This document shows, one piece after another, positions 9,800 through 20,803 of a stretch of 64,000 nt of DNA. Positions within the stretch are counted from its first letter, which is position 1; every line of letters starts with the position of its first letter. Both the position numbers and the translations under genes were made by a program. The notes under the pieces were generated by a model that was not told where the DNA came from, did no database searches, and saw nothing but the letters and a program-made list of their open reading frames with translations. Source of the DNA: Pseudopithomyces maydicus (taxonomy: Eukaryota > Ascomycota > Dothideomycetes > Pleosporales > Didymosphaeriaceae); NCBI GenBank assembly GCA_026873275.1, contig JANTUC010000005.1, positions 1-64,000 on the forward strand. The letters are read 5' to 3'.

Positions 9800-10400
9800 T
9801 ATTATATAAACTATAGATATAAGCCGGTCGCTTATTAGAATCTATGAGATATAGAAAGTATTTCTATGGAGCCTAGAATAAGGCTTAAAGGATAAAGGAA
9901 CTACACGACACCCTCTATAAAAGAATTATAAAAAGGGCCCTCTCGGCATCCGCAAACGTAAATAAGTAAAGGATTAAGGGACTAATCTTTAAAAAGGGGG
10001 ATAAAGTTTTCCTATCATAAAAAAATCTAAAAACCAAGAGACTAAGTAAAAAACTGGACTATTTATAGATAGGACCCTTTAAAGTCGCAGAGACTAAGGG
10101 ACCAGTTATAAGTAAACTGCTTCTATTATAAGGAACTAAAATATACCCCACCTTTTATAAAAATCTTCTAGAACCAGCACCTCTGGACGCTCCGATCGAA
10201 ACCCAGCTAGAACTAGAAGATAATAAGTACGAGGTTGAAGCTATTAAAGACCTACGAATAAATAAAGGTCAGCAATAATACCTAGTTAAATAGAAAGGAT
10301 AGTTAGAGTAGTATAACACTTAGGAACTAAAAGAAAACCTCATAAACTGTAAGGAATTACTAAGGAACTTTCGCCAATAGAAGTTAGTATACCACTCTCA
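9800..10400 (+). mobile_element. Ty3/Gypsy chromovirus pol 3' end relic (integrase tail and chromodomain)
   Basis: Plus-strand decayed translation resembles the integrase C-terminus and chromodomain of fungal chromoviruses: GDKVFLS then KNLKTKRLSKKLD, IGPFKV, then FYKNLLEPAPLDAP, then NKYEVEAIKDLR, YLVK*KG, EYNT*EPKENL. The conserved chromodomain WKGY and TWEP tryptophans have become stops (TGG to TAG), as RIP predicts. Chromodomains steer integration toward heterochromatin. The relic begins at the bacterial junction, so its 5' part is absent from this contig. Confidence 0.75.
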
Positions 10401-11268
10401 ATATAACCGCGCATAGAAACGCTCAGTTCGAAATCAGCCAAGAAGGCAGAAAGATTAAAAGATAAAAAAGGATTGAGTAAGGAAGAAGAATTAGCCTATA
10501 ACTAACTTAAGTTAATTAATAGTATAGATGGCGTCGTAAAAACGGTGGCAGCCCTACTCTTTAAAGCCTCCTTCTTTAAAGTCTCCATCACGTTAGCTAT
10601 ATGGGTATTATATATAATAAAGGCCTGCTCCTCCTCCTTAGCCTAAGTAATTTTAAGTCTTAGATAGGCAACCTCCGCTTTAGTAGCCAAAAGCTTAATG
10701 CGCTTTTAATATTTTACTGCCTAAACGCGCTCCCACTCTTTTTAAGAATCTAAAGACTGCACTCCGTGTGGACTGCGATGCACGCAGTATACTCCCTAGT
10801 AGAAATATTTATAACATACTTTAGAACCTTCTTTTTAATATAATAAGCACATTTTATCGGCATTGCTAAATTATAATAATAAACCTTATTAGCACGCGCA
10901 CGACGTTTCTTAGTTAATAATAGTTTTAGTACCTTAGGCATAGTTAGGCGAACGAAGAATAAAAGAAAGGGAAAATAATACTATAAGGATTCCCACCTTT
11001 ATAGCTGTAGTTACTATAGGGGTAATCGCGACGCTAGTAAACTACGCCGCGATGATAAATATAGGCTATTAGGATAATAACCTTAAATAGGGGTAATATT
11101 ACGATTATGATAAGAAACTGTAAGATAGTAGAAAAGAATTATATATAAGACGCTAGCAACTAAGGTAAAAGTAATAGTTAGTTATATGCTAGATAGCGGG
11201 GCCAGCTAGACAATGTATTATATAATTATAATCCCACTAAGAATATAAGATCCCAAGAGCACTAAGTC

Positions 11269-11392
11269 TTAGTAGGAGTAAAGTAATTACTCCCGCTAAG
11301 AAGACAGAATTTATAGGAATAGAGCGATTACTCCCATTTAAAGAATAGGATCTATAGGAGCAAAGGGAGTTGCTCTCGCCAAGTAAACGGAA
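11269..11392. repeat. Three diverged 41-bp tandem units
   Basis: Units begin near 11269, 11310 and 11351. Each has a TATAGGA-type start and a central TACTCCC/TGCTCTC segment, with differences that are mostly transitions. A partial fourth unit begins near 11393 and a related piece lies at 11231-11251. It probably belongs to a decayed transposon; no gene is associated. Confidence 0.6.
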
Positions 11393-12621
11393 CCTATAGA
11401 AGTAGACTAGTAGGTTTAGAGATAATAAAGAATAGACAGAATGGTATATAATCTAAGATACTCTCTATATATTTCCTATTCTTTATAGTTAACTTCTTAT
11501 GTATCTTCGCATACTCGCTTATAACTAAATCGAAGCTCTTCTTTATAATTAAGAATTATTAGTCTTTATAGAAGATAGTTGTCTTGCTTTTAGCAGTAAG
11601 ATAGGGATATTTATATTACTTATTACCTAACTATCACTCAACCACTAAATACCCGCAAGGCTCCCGAGAAGCCTGCCTGCCCTTACACGGACTAGGTAAG
11701 TAGGAACCCCTTATAATATAGTATAAGGTATTATAGAGGGACTATCCCTAAGAACCTAATAACCCCTTATAAAAATCTTATATAAACCTAGTTAGAGTGG
11801 CGGATATAATATATTAATAATATAAAGAGTATCTGGCTATACTAATATACAGGAAGTTTATATTACTAATAAGTAAGTAGGGACTACTAATAATAAAGTT
11901 ATTTAGTTTTAATGGGCTAACGGACAAATCTATACTAACTAATATTTAATAAGTAATTATATTCTCCCTTACTCTTAAATATTATAAGAGTAAGTAGGCT
12001 ACTTTTACTAAGACCTCTCTAATAGCTGTAATATATAACTAGCCCTAAAACTTTAATACTTTCTTTAGCGGTTCTTATGGATTAAGTTAAAAAATATAGT
12101 ACTATTATACTTATAAAATAGCGTTATACTTAGGAGGGTAGTTATACTTATAAAAGTGGTAAGTTGGTAGTAGGGACTATTAGTACTAAGGATATTATAG
12201 TAATAGAAATAGTTCTCTAACTCTTTAATAAAAATCTAGCCTAATAAGATAAAATAATTATATATTTAAAGCGGCAGACCTGCTCTATTAGAGGGAGGGG
12301 GATAATATAATAGACTTATAGCCCTAGTGCTAGTATATAACCTTATTAAGGCTTTTAAATTTTATTTAGCATCCTGGCTATCGCCTAGATTATATAACTC
12401 TACTTAGGATTATATGACCTCGCTTAGATATCTAGACTCTAGTAATTATTATATAGAGACTCTCTCTCTACGCAATATTTTATATAGTTAATTCTATCCT
12501 TTTACTAACCCTTATAAATTAATTTTATAATTACGCGTCGTGCCGCCTAAACTATACTATAATTATATAATTATATAAGCGCTCTATAGTAAGTGTTTTA
12601 TATTTATACTTAGCACTCTAT

Positions 12622-12677
12622 TACTTAGTAAAGAATACTTAATAGAGAGTACTTAGTAAGGAATACTTAGTAAAGAG
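12622..12677. repeat. Four 14-bp tandem repeats
   Basis: Four head-to-tail copies of TACTTAGTAAAGAA or close variants (12622, 12636, 12650, 12664) lie about 70 bp upstream of an LTR relic. Short tandem arrays in the U3 part of an LTR often carry promoter elements, which may be what this was before decay. Confidence 0.8.
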
Positions 12678-12740
12678 TAATTTTTAAAAATTACTTACTA
12701 GTGAGCAGGTCTAATATAAAGTATATAAAAACTTAAGTAT

Positions 12741-12948
12741 TAACTCTAATACTTATATTTAATCTATATATTAATTTATTATTTGGATTCACTTAGGCCT
12801 CCTTATTAATTTAGTATTATTTATAATATTAATACCGACTACCCTATTAACTTACTTATATAGTTAATAATTCTTTTCCCTTTATAAGTTACTTCTACCC
12901 AAGAATTAACCTTAACCTCTAAGATTAGCTATTTTTATAGTCTTAATA
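12741..12948 (+). mobile_element. RIP-decayed LTR 3' part, copy 1
   Basis: About 208 bp aligning to the 3' half of the clean solo LTR at 18153-18360. Where they differ, the clean copy mostly has C or G and this one T or A. The end TCTTAATA corresponds to the clean TCTTAACA terminus. Similarity also extends upstream to the TATA-like GTATATA near 12721. It may be the 5' LTR of a decayed element whose 3' LTR is copy 2 near 20.1 kb, but the internal region is too degraded to prove that. Confidence 0.75.
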
Positions 12949-15900
12949 ATAAAAAAGCTAAAACTTATATAAAAATATTAAAAAGAGGTTATAGATAAGA
13001 AAAGGCTATCTTTAATTTTAAAAATAAATAATAAAGTATTTATTAATAATAGATATATAAAAAAAATTAGACTAAATAAAAAGTTAGATTAGAAGTTCCT
13101 TAAACCTAAAAAAAGAATATAGTGTATTAGAAATCTATTAATAGTCTATAAGATTAAATTATTTAAGCTAAATAATATTTATTTTATATTTTACTCCTTA
13201 TTATTAGAATTATATATAATTTAAAGTACTCTATACCTATAAAAATTAATTATTAATACTTTGCGCTAATTAGGCAATAATATATTTAAAATTAAATATA
13301 TAATAAATCGATATAAGAATAAGAATAATTAATAAAAGTACTTAATTAAGTAGAAAGATTATAGTAAAGATAAAAACTTCTAGAAAATAAAAGGTATTAT
13401 TAATATTAATATATTATAAGAGTTCTAAAACAGATTTAAAATTAAGTCTAGAAGGTCTATAATTTCTATAATATATATAAAGAGAGGTTATAGACAACCT
13501 CTTAAAAAAAATTAAAATAGTAATTTAAGTATAAATTATACTAATTTAGTATAAAATAGCAGTAAAGTAAATAAATAAAAGGATATAAGAAATTTATAGA
13601 CTCTTTTATTCTTAGAAACCCCTATATATCTCCTATAAAAGAATTTAGTAGTAGAATAGCCTAAAAAATAGAATATTTTAATAAGTATAAACTTATAAAA
13701 GTTAATTATTTTTAAAGGGATAAGTTATACCTCCTATATACTAAAGACTATAAGAAAATTATATTATATATATAGGAGTTAGTAAAAAAGAAATTAATTT
13801 ATATTAATAGAAAAAGCCACTATTTAAAGTAAATAAAAAGAATTTTCTTTTAAACGCCACTTATAGAAACTATAATGATTATATTAATTTACTAAGCCTT
13901 ATAATTACTATTTTAAGTATTTATAAAAGCTAGAAAGGCACTAAATATACTAAAAAATATTAAAAAATACTACTAGATACTAAAAAAAGCTAATTTAAGG
14001 CTAAATATAATTATTAGAAAATATTTTTTTCTACTATCTTTTACTATTTAAAGTAGAATAGACTCCCTTCTTAATATATTTATAAGTATCATAATGAGTA
14101 TTAAACTGCGTAACTTTATTATTTTTGAAATTTTATTAAGAATTATGAATAGAAGTAAATACTTAAAAAGTCTTAATAATTAAAGAATTCTTTTTCCTCT
14201 TAGCTAAGTAATTAGGGACTTTTAAGCTAAATTTTTTAGCTTTAATAATTATAATAGTTATTTAAATAATAATAAAATCTATAATAGTCTTTTTAGCCTT
14301 TAAGCGCTTTTATTGAAATTCATAATTAATTAAAATAACTATCTTAAGTTAATTAATTAACTATTAATATAGTTAGTGCTAGATTATATTAAATAGAATT
14401 AAATAGAAAATACTTACTAAAGCTAAGCCCTTAAAGAGACTAATAATATTATTATTATCCTCTTTATACTTAATAGCTTTACGCTTATAAATAAAAGTCT
14501 TATTTAAGTAATTACGTCCCTAGAGAAGGATTCTAGACTTAAAAATATATTTATTAAAATTAAAAGCGCTATTATAAGTATAGTAAAAATTAAAATACTT
14601 CTAATTAGTCTTAAAAAGCCGTTTAGTGTTAAAATATACTAAAAGGGGTTAGTTTAAACACCTATAAAGAAAGTTTTATTATAATCCGGCTAGTAAGGTA
14701 TATAATTATATTTATATTTTTATAATACTCTCGCTTTCAGTTCTTTTTTATAAAATTTTTATTTAAATCTTTAGAGTAAGTTAAAGTAACCTTATAATAG
14801 ACTTAATTATCTTTTAAAAGTAGTCTAGGCTTAATAAATTATAGTTTTTTAATTTACTTCTTATATATAGCTATATTCTTATTAAATATTAATAGGCGGG
14901 TTTTATAATTATAATAAATCTTTTTAAGTGTTTTCTCTATATTAATTATTAAAATAAAGTTAATATAATTCTTTAATATTATAAGTTAAGTTTATAGCTT
15001 ATACGAGATCTATAAGACGCTATTAATATAATACTAGACTTAAAAGTGCTAGATAGCGCTAAATACTATTATTATAAATAAAAAAAGAACTTATTATAAA
15101 GTAAGACTTATTAGCTTTTAGATAATATAAGTACTATCTAAACTTTTAATTCTTATACTTAGATATATCCTATTTATTATTATTAATATTAAAAATATAT
15201 ATATCTCCCTTATTTTCTAGTCTTAATTAATAGTAGCGCGAAAGGCAGATTATATAAAAAAAATAGTCTAAGTCCTATATTTTTTAGTTAATTAAATATA
15301 ATAAGTGTTTAAAATAATAAGCTTAAAAGATATAATACTAATTATTACTAGTTAGTGCTAAAAGATACTAAATAGATTTAAATATTATTAAAAAAGGGTA
15401 AAAGTCTAAAGAATAGACAAAAAGTCTAAAAAATATAAATAATATTTAAAAGAGAGTCTATTAATTAAAGAAAATTTTATTAAGTATTTATTTTGTATAA
15501 TTAGTGCTAGATTTTAAATAAAAATACTAAAAAATACTAGATTTTCTTTTCTTCCTACTAAAAAAAATAAGAATAATAGGTACTTACCTCTAATTTAAGA
15601 AGATTTTTAAAATAGAGAGAAAGAAGCTTAAAAGAGGAGAATAATATAAATAGTTATTAATAACTAGTTAATACTAAAATTAATTAGCACAATTTTAGAC
15701 TAGTTTAATAATTATCTAAAGGATAAAAAAGTAAAAAATAACAGTAATTTATATAGAATTTTAAAGGAATTTAAAAATTATTAAAAGTATAGTTTTAGAA
15801 GTGCTTAAACTAAATAAATTTATTTAATATATATTATAAGAGGCAAAGATATATTCTAGAGTATAAAGTACCTATATAGTATAAAAGAGAAATTATAGTT

Positions 15901-17924
15901 TATTAAATTACCTCCTTAGACTTTTTTAATTAATTTAGAATAAGATTAGGCCTTAAAGAGGGGTAATATTAAAATATTAATAATAAAATACCTCTTTAGC
16001 ACGACTTAGTATATAATAGTATAATTAAGTTTTATTATAAAATAATAGATAGTTATTAATTATTATTAGTTATAAAGGCTAGAGAGCTAATAGATTTAAT
16101 TTAATAGTAATTTATCTCTTTTATAATTATATAATTATTTTTTACTAGTACTTATTTATATTACTTATAACTGAAACCTAATATATACTACGTACTATTT
16201 AAATTTTAAAAGAATATAATATAATAGTTAAGTAGAGAAAATTTAAGTAAACACTTAAAATCTCTACTATAATATTTAAGTTTATATTATTAACTAATAT
16301 TATAAAACATGAAAAAAGTAAAATATTTTACCTTTAAAGTCTATTTAGTAAATAAAACTATACCAAAAAATTAATATTATTAAAAAAATTAATATTATTA
16401 AAAAGATATCTTTACTAATCTTATTTTAAATTTTATATTAATACGGCCGCTAATAAATCTATTAATTTTAGTTTACTTTCTTAATAGGTAAAGGATAATA
16501 TAAAAGCCTTTTAAAAAATTAAAATAATATTCTTTTAAAGGGCCATTACTTTAGCCTTTATTATTATTTAATCAAAGACTATAAAGAAATTTAAATTCTT
16601 ATTATTAAAAAAAGTAGTCGATACTAATATTAAGATATAAAATACTTAAAATTAAAATAAAATTATTAATATACTTATTACTAAAAAGGTTAAGACTCTT
16701 TTAAAAAAGTATAATATTAAAAACTTATATAAGATCTTCTCTCTTCTATAAAAATATAAAAACCTTACTAATTAACCTAAAAGAGAATAAGTTTAAAACT
16801 TTAAAAAAATTAAAATTTTAAAATCTTCTCTTAAGAAAGTCTAGAAGGTAAAAATAAATAAAGGTATAATTAAGGGTAAAAAGTAAAAAGAGAAAAAGAA
16901 ATCTCCTAATAAGTTATAAAATTAAATAGAGTCTTTATAAAAGTTATTTAAATTTATTTTTAGGTGTCTATCTATAGCAGAGTAAAATTAAACTATTAAA
17001 TAATTTTTAATTTTTTAGTTTTTAAGCTAAGATAGCGAGACTATATAATTATTTTAATTAATAAAGTATACTTATTCTTAGAGAAATATTTTTTATTTTT
17101 TTAATATATTATTAGAAGCTAGGTAACTTTTTATAATTAATTATAGATTTATAGGCTTATTTACACTAAATTATTAGTTTAAAAATAGAGTGTTTAAAGG
17201 CCCTAGTATTATAATTTTATATAATATTAAATATGAACTTGCGTTAAACTTAAAATTTATTTTATATTATATACTTAATCTATTTAGAATTTATTAAGCT
17301 TAACTTTAATTTAAGTAAAATATTTATTTAAGATAACACTTTTATTACTTAAAAAGACTTATATTAAAGTTTTATATTCCTACTAAAGGCTAGAACCCAC
17401 TTATAAATTAACTTAATTTTATAATTAAAAGAGGTCTTTCTTTAGGTTAAAACTTATTATTTAAATAAATATTAGCCCTAAATCTAGAAAAATTTTATAA
17501 GTCTAATTTAAATATATAATTATTATAATCTTTTCTTTAGTTAAGTTCTCTCTTAATTAAAATTATTAATAAAAATCTCGAGTTAGCTATTTTCGAAAAA
17601 GAATAATATAATTAATAAATTTAAATTATATTTATTAATATATCTATATATCGCTCTATAGAATTAGATAATATTAATTAATATTATAAAAAAGGTTTTA
17701 AATATATTAAGAATATTATTAAAAATAGTGTATTTAATTAATCTACCTTAGTATACTAACGCGAATTAAAGAATAATAAAAGTATTTTAGAGTTTTATAT
17801 AATCCTAAAAGTATATAAAATTCTTTAAAGACTTTATTCTATTATTTTAAATTATTTTTAATTTATAAGACGCGCTTCTAAAGTTTATAATTTTATATTA
17901 AAAGAGGTTGTATTAAGAAGGTTT
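12949..17924. mobile_element. Degraded retroelement interior, RIP-mutated
   Basis: About 5 kb of AT-rich DNA between LTR copy 1 and the solo LTR, with no open frame longer than chance. A purine-rich AAAGAGGGG followed by TAATATTA near 15954-15970 resembles a polypurine tract and LTR start, so more than one element may be nested here. I see no intact gag or pol domain. Confidence 0.5.
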
Positions 17925-18360
17925 TGTTAAGATCTGTAGATGGCTGCGGCACAGCATCGATCCCACATGTAATTAGAGGCCCGGGGCGGGCCGTGTAATT
18001 ATGTAGTCACGTGACCTGATCAGTGTGATCAGTAGCCTTGGCGCACTGAGCATACTGAGCAGCTCGCATACTGATCACTGAGCAAAGGCTGATCAGTGTG
18101 ATCAGTTGATCAGTGGGACTGATCAACCCAAGTATATAGGAACCCGAGTTTCCTTCGTGGATACTCGTGTTCAACCTGTTTATCAATCTATCGTTTGGAT
18201 TCACTCAGGCCTCATTGTTGATTTAGTATCATACGTGATACCGATACCGACTACCCCATCGACCCGCTCACGCAGTCGATAACCCTTCTCCCTCCGTAAG
18301 TTGCTCCTGCCCGAGAACCAACCTTAACCTCTAGGACTAGCTACCCTCGTGGTCTTAACA
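17925..18360 (+). mobile_element. Clean solo LTR (436 bp) with GGTTT target duplication
   Basis: Normal-GC island in the AT-rich region. It begins TGTTAAGA and ends TCTTAACA, perfect 8-bp inverted termini with the TG...CA ends of LTRs. The five bases before it (17920-17924) and after it (18361-18365) are both GGTTT, the target-site duplication expected of LTR-retrotransposon integration. Inside are a TCACGTGA palindrome (18007), seven TGATCA palindromes (18017-18125) and a TATA-like GTATATAGG near 18131, arranged like a U3 promoter. A lone LTR with intact duplication implies recombination between the two LTRs of an inserted element. The orientation shown is that of the TATA-like box. Confidence 0.93.
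18017..18125. promoter_or_regulatory. Cluster of seven TGATCA palindromes in LTR U3
   Basis: TGATCA occurs at 18017, 18026, 18072, 18090, 18099, 18108 and 18120, within 15-50 bp upstream of a TATA-like GTATATAGG. Several are extended to TGATCAGT. The density and spacing suggest repeated binding sites for a host factor; the factor is unknown. Confidence 0.55.
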
Positions 18361-18365
18361 GGTTT

Positions 18366-19939
18366 TTCTAAATAATTAAATTAATTAAATAGTTATTAGC
18401 CTTACTAAACGATTGAATTATTATTTATAATAATAGGGTATAGCTTATTACTAGAAATATTAAAACCTTTTATACTAATATTAATATTACTAAAATAATT
18501 TAGGCTATTTAATTAAAACCTACTACTTTTATTTTTATTAATAGTTTTAAATATAAAGATATTATAGACCTTCTAAATATTATTATAAATTAGAATTATT
18601 TTAGCTTTAATAATAAATACCTTTAATAAAATTCTAAAATTATTATAGAAATATTATATACTTCTATATTTATTAATCTTAACTTAGTAGTCTAAGAAAA
18701 TAAAGTCTTAAAAATTATTAATTCTATTATAAATAATTAGAAAGGCTTAATTCTCTATATTTATTATATTAATAATTTATTTATAATTTTTAAAGATTTT
18801 AAAATAGACTTTTAATCTTTACTTCTTAAACTTAGTAGAAGCTTTAAACCCTTTAAAATTAAATAAAATATTTATTTTACCTCTTCTCCTACCCTCTTCT
18901 TAAATATTAAATTCTTTTTAAGTAAGAGTTTAGATTTATTAGGGTTTAATTCTAAGTTTATAAGAAGAAGATAAAAAATATTAATATATTTTTTAATTAT
19001 TTATTTACCTACCTGTAGTAAAGAAAGCCTATATTAAAATAAATTAATTTACTATATAATTATTTCTTTATAAAAATTACTCTTTAAGAAGAGGGCACTT
19101 AAGTTTATATAAATATTAATTTAGTATAAATACTTAGGTAAAACTTTAAAAATATAGTTTTAATAAGTTAAGTATAAGGAGCGCTAAGTCGCTTTAATTA
19201 AAAAAATATTTAATTTTAAGGGTCTTTCCCTTATGCTTTCTTTAAGCTATAATAAAGTTTAAAAATATATTAATTTATATAGTATATTTTAGAAAATAAT
19301 TAAAACTTAGACTGAAATAAATAAACCTCTTTTAAAATTATTATAAGGTATTTTTTTTACCTTAGTATTATCTTCTTAGAGTTTAAGATATTTTAGTAAA
19401 ATAATATTTAGGCTAAGCTATTTTAGACTAACATATACTAGATTTATATACTAATATTTGGTTTTTATTAAAATAATTCTTTTAATTATTAAGTCTACTT
19501 AATAAATTATTAATTACTTAAAAGTTTCCTTCTTACTTAAATTAATTTTAGGTTTTATCTTGGGCTAATTACCTTATTTTAATAATTTTAACTAAGCGCT
19601 TAAATTTTAAAACTTAATAATTTTAGGTAGTTGGCGCTATAATTATCTTTTAATTAATTTAGTTTACTTTAGCTCTATAATATAAATAAAGAAAATTAAA
19701 ATAAATAAATAAAGGGAGACCTAGTCTTTCTCTTTTTTATATTTTTTTAGTTTATGACTTTACTATACTGTAATATAGACTAAAGTTAAAAAATAATATA
19801 TTATTATTTTTAATAAGCCTTTAAGGTAAAAAATATTTATTAACTTATTATTTAGCTGTCTAAAATACTTATTACTTATTAGTTTTTTTATTTATATTAG
19901 AAATTCTCCTCTCGTGTTCTACCTATTAAAAATAACCCT
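18366..19939. mobile_element. Degraded retroelement interior, right part
   Basis: AT-rich RIP-mutated DNA between the solo LTR and LTR copy 2. No intact frame. It probably continues the element interrupted by the solo LTR insertion, since the GGTTT duplication flanks join this sequence to 12949-17924. Confidence 0.45.
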
Positions 19940-20146
19940 AACTCTAATACTTATATTTAATTTATTTATTAATTTATCGTTTAGATTTACTTAAGCCTTA
20001 TTATTAATTTAGTATTATTTATAATACTAATACTAACTACCCTATTAATCTATTTATATAGTTCATAATTCTTCTTTCTTTATAAATTACTTTTACTTAA
20101 GAACTAATCTTAACTTCTAAGACTAGTTACCCTTATAGTCTTAATA
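19940..20146 (+). mobile_element. RIP-decayed LTR 3' part, copy 2
   Basis: About 207 bp aligned end to end with copy 1 and with the 3' part of the clean LTR. It is more heavily mutated than copy 1: for example the clean GGATTCACTCAGGCC reads AGATTTACTTAAGCC, all C to T or G to A. It ends TCTTAATA. The matching orientation with copy 1, 7.2 kb away, fits a 5'/3' LTR pair of one old element. Confidence 0.75.
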
Positions 20147-20803
20147 AATTGTTTATTTTAAATAGTTCTTATTATTAATTTTTAATTTAATTCTATTATC
20201 CCTTACTTTTATAGTAAACATTATTATTAAATATTTAGTAATAATAACTTTATTATATTAATTAATATTTAACTTATATAACTTATACCTACCCATTCAC
20301 TCCTTTTAACTTATTATACTCTAATACATATACTCTTAGTCTATAGAACTATAGAGTGTGCCCTATAACACTATTCCTAAAATTTAATTAATTATATTCT
20401 AATTACTAATACCTAAGTAAAAATTTAGTTATAAAATCTAATTTCTAATCTAGCTTTTTTATATTATATTATATATTTATAGTAGATATTCTATTTCACC
20501 TATTTTCCATTTAAGATAAAGTATAAATATAAAAAAATATTTTGAATTTTTTTATTAAAATTTATAGAGCCTCATTCCTAGAAAAAAAGACTAGATACTA
20601 ATTGATATATTCTCTATTTAAATAGAATTTAAATTTTATTTACACTATATCTGCCTTTAATTAATAACTCTATATTATACTTATTAATATTTAGCGCACC
20701 TTTTATACTAATTTAAGAATACTCTACTTCTTATTCGATCAGAATCTTTCCTTCAAGAATTACTTTGAATACTTGAGTGATATATACTTAGAAAGGTAAA
20801 TAC

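Larger units (their letters stand above)
9798..20780. repeat. RIP-mutated AT-rich transposon region
   Basis: About 11 kb of very AT-rich, stop-laden DNA. Decayed reading frames show CAG to TAG and TGG to TAG changes, the outcome of repeat-induced point mutation (RIP), which converts C to T in duplicated DNA during the sexual cycle of many ascomycetes. It contains a chromovirus relic, LTR relics and small tandem arrays, annotated separately. Apart from the clean solo LTR, no intact gene is present. It ends sharply about 30 bp before the stop codon of the ABC transporter gene. Confidence 0.9.

Noticed and set aside
10750..10941. 63-codon Lys/Cys-containing minus-strand frame
   Set aside because: Vaguely resembles a transposon-encoded Cys-rich protein, but it is isolated in RIP-mutated DNA, has no matched motif I can define, and could be chance.
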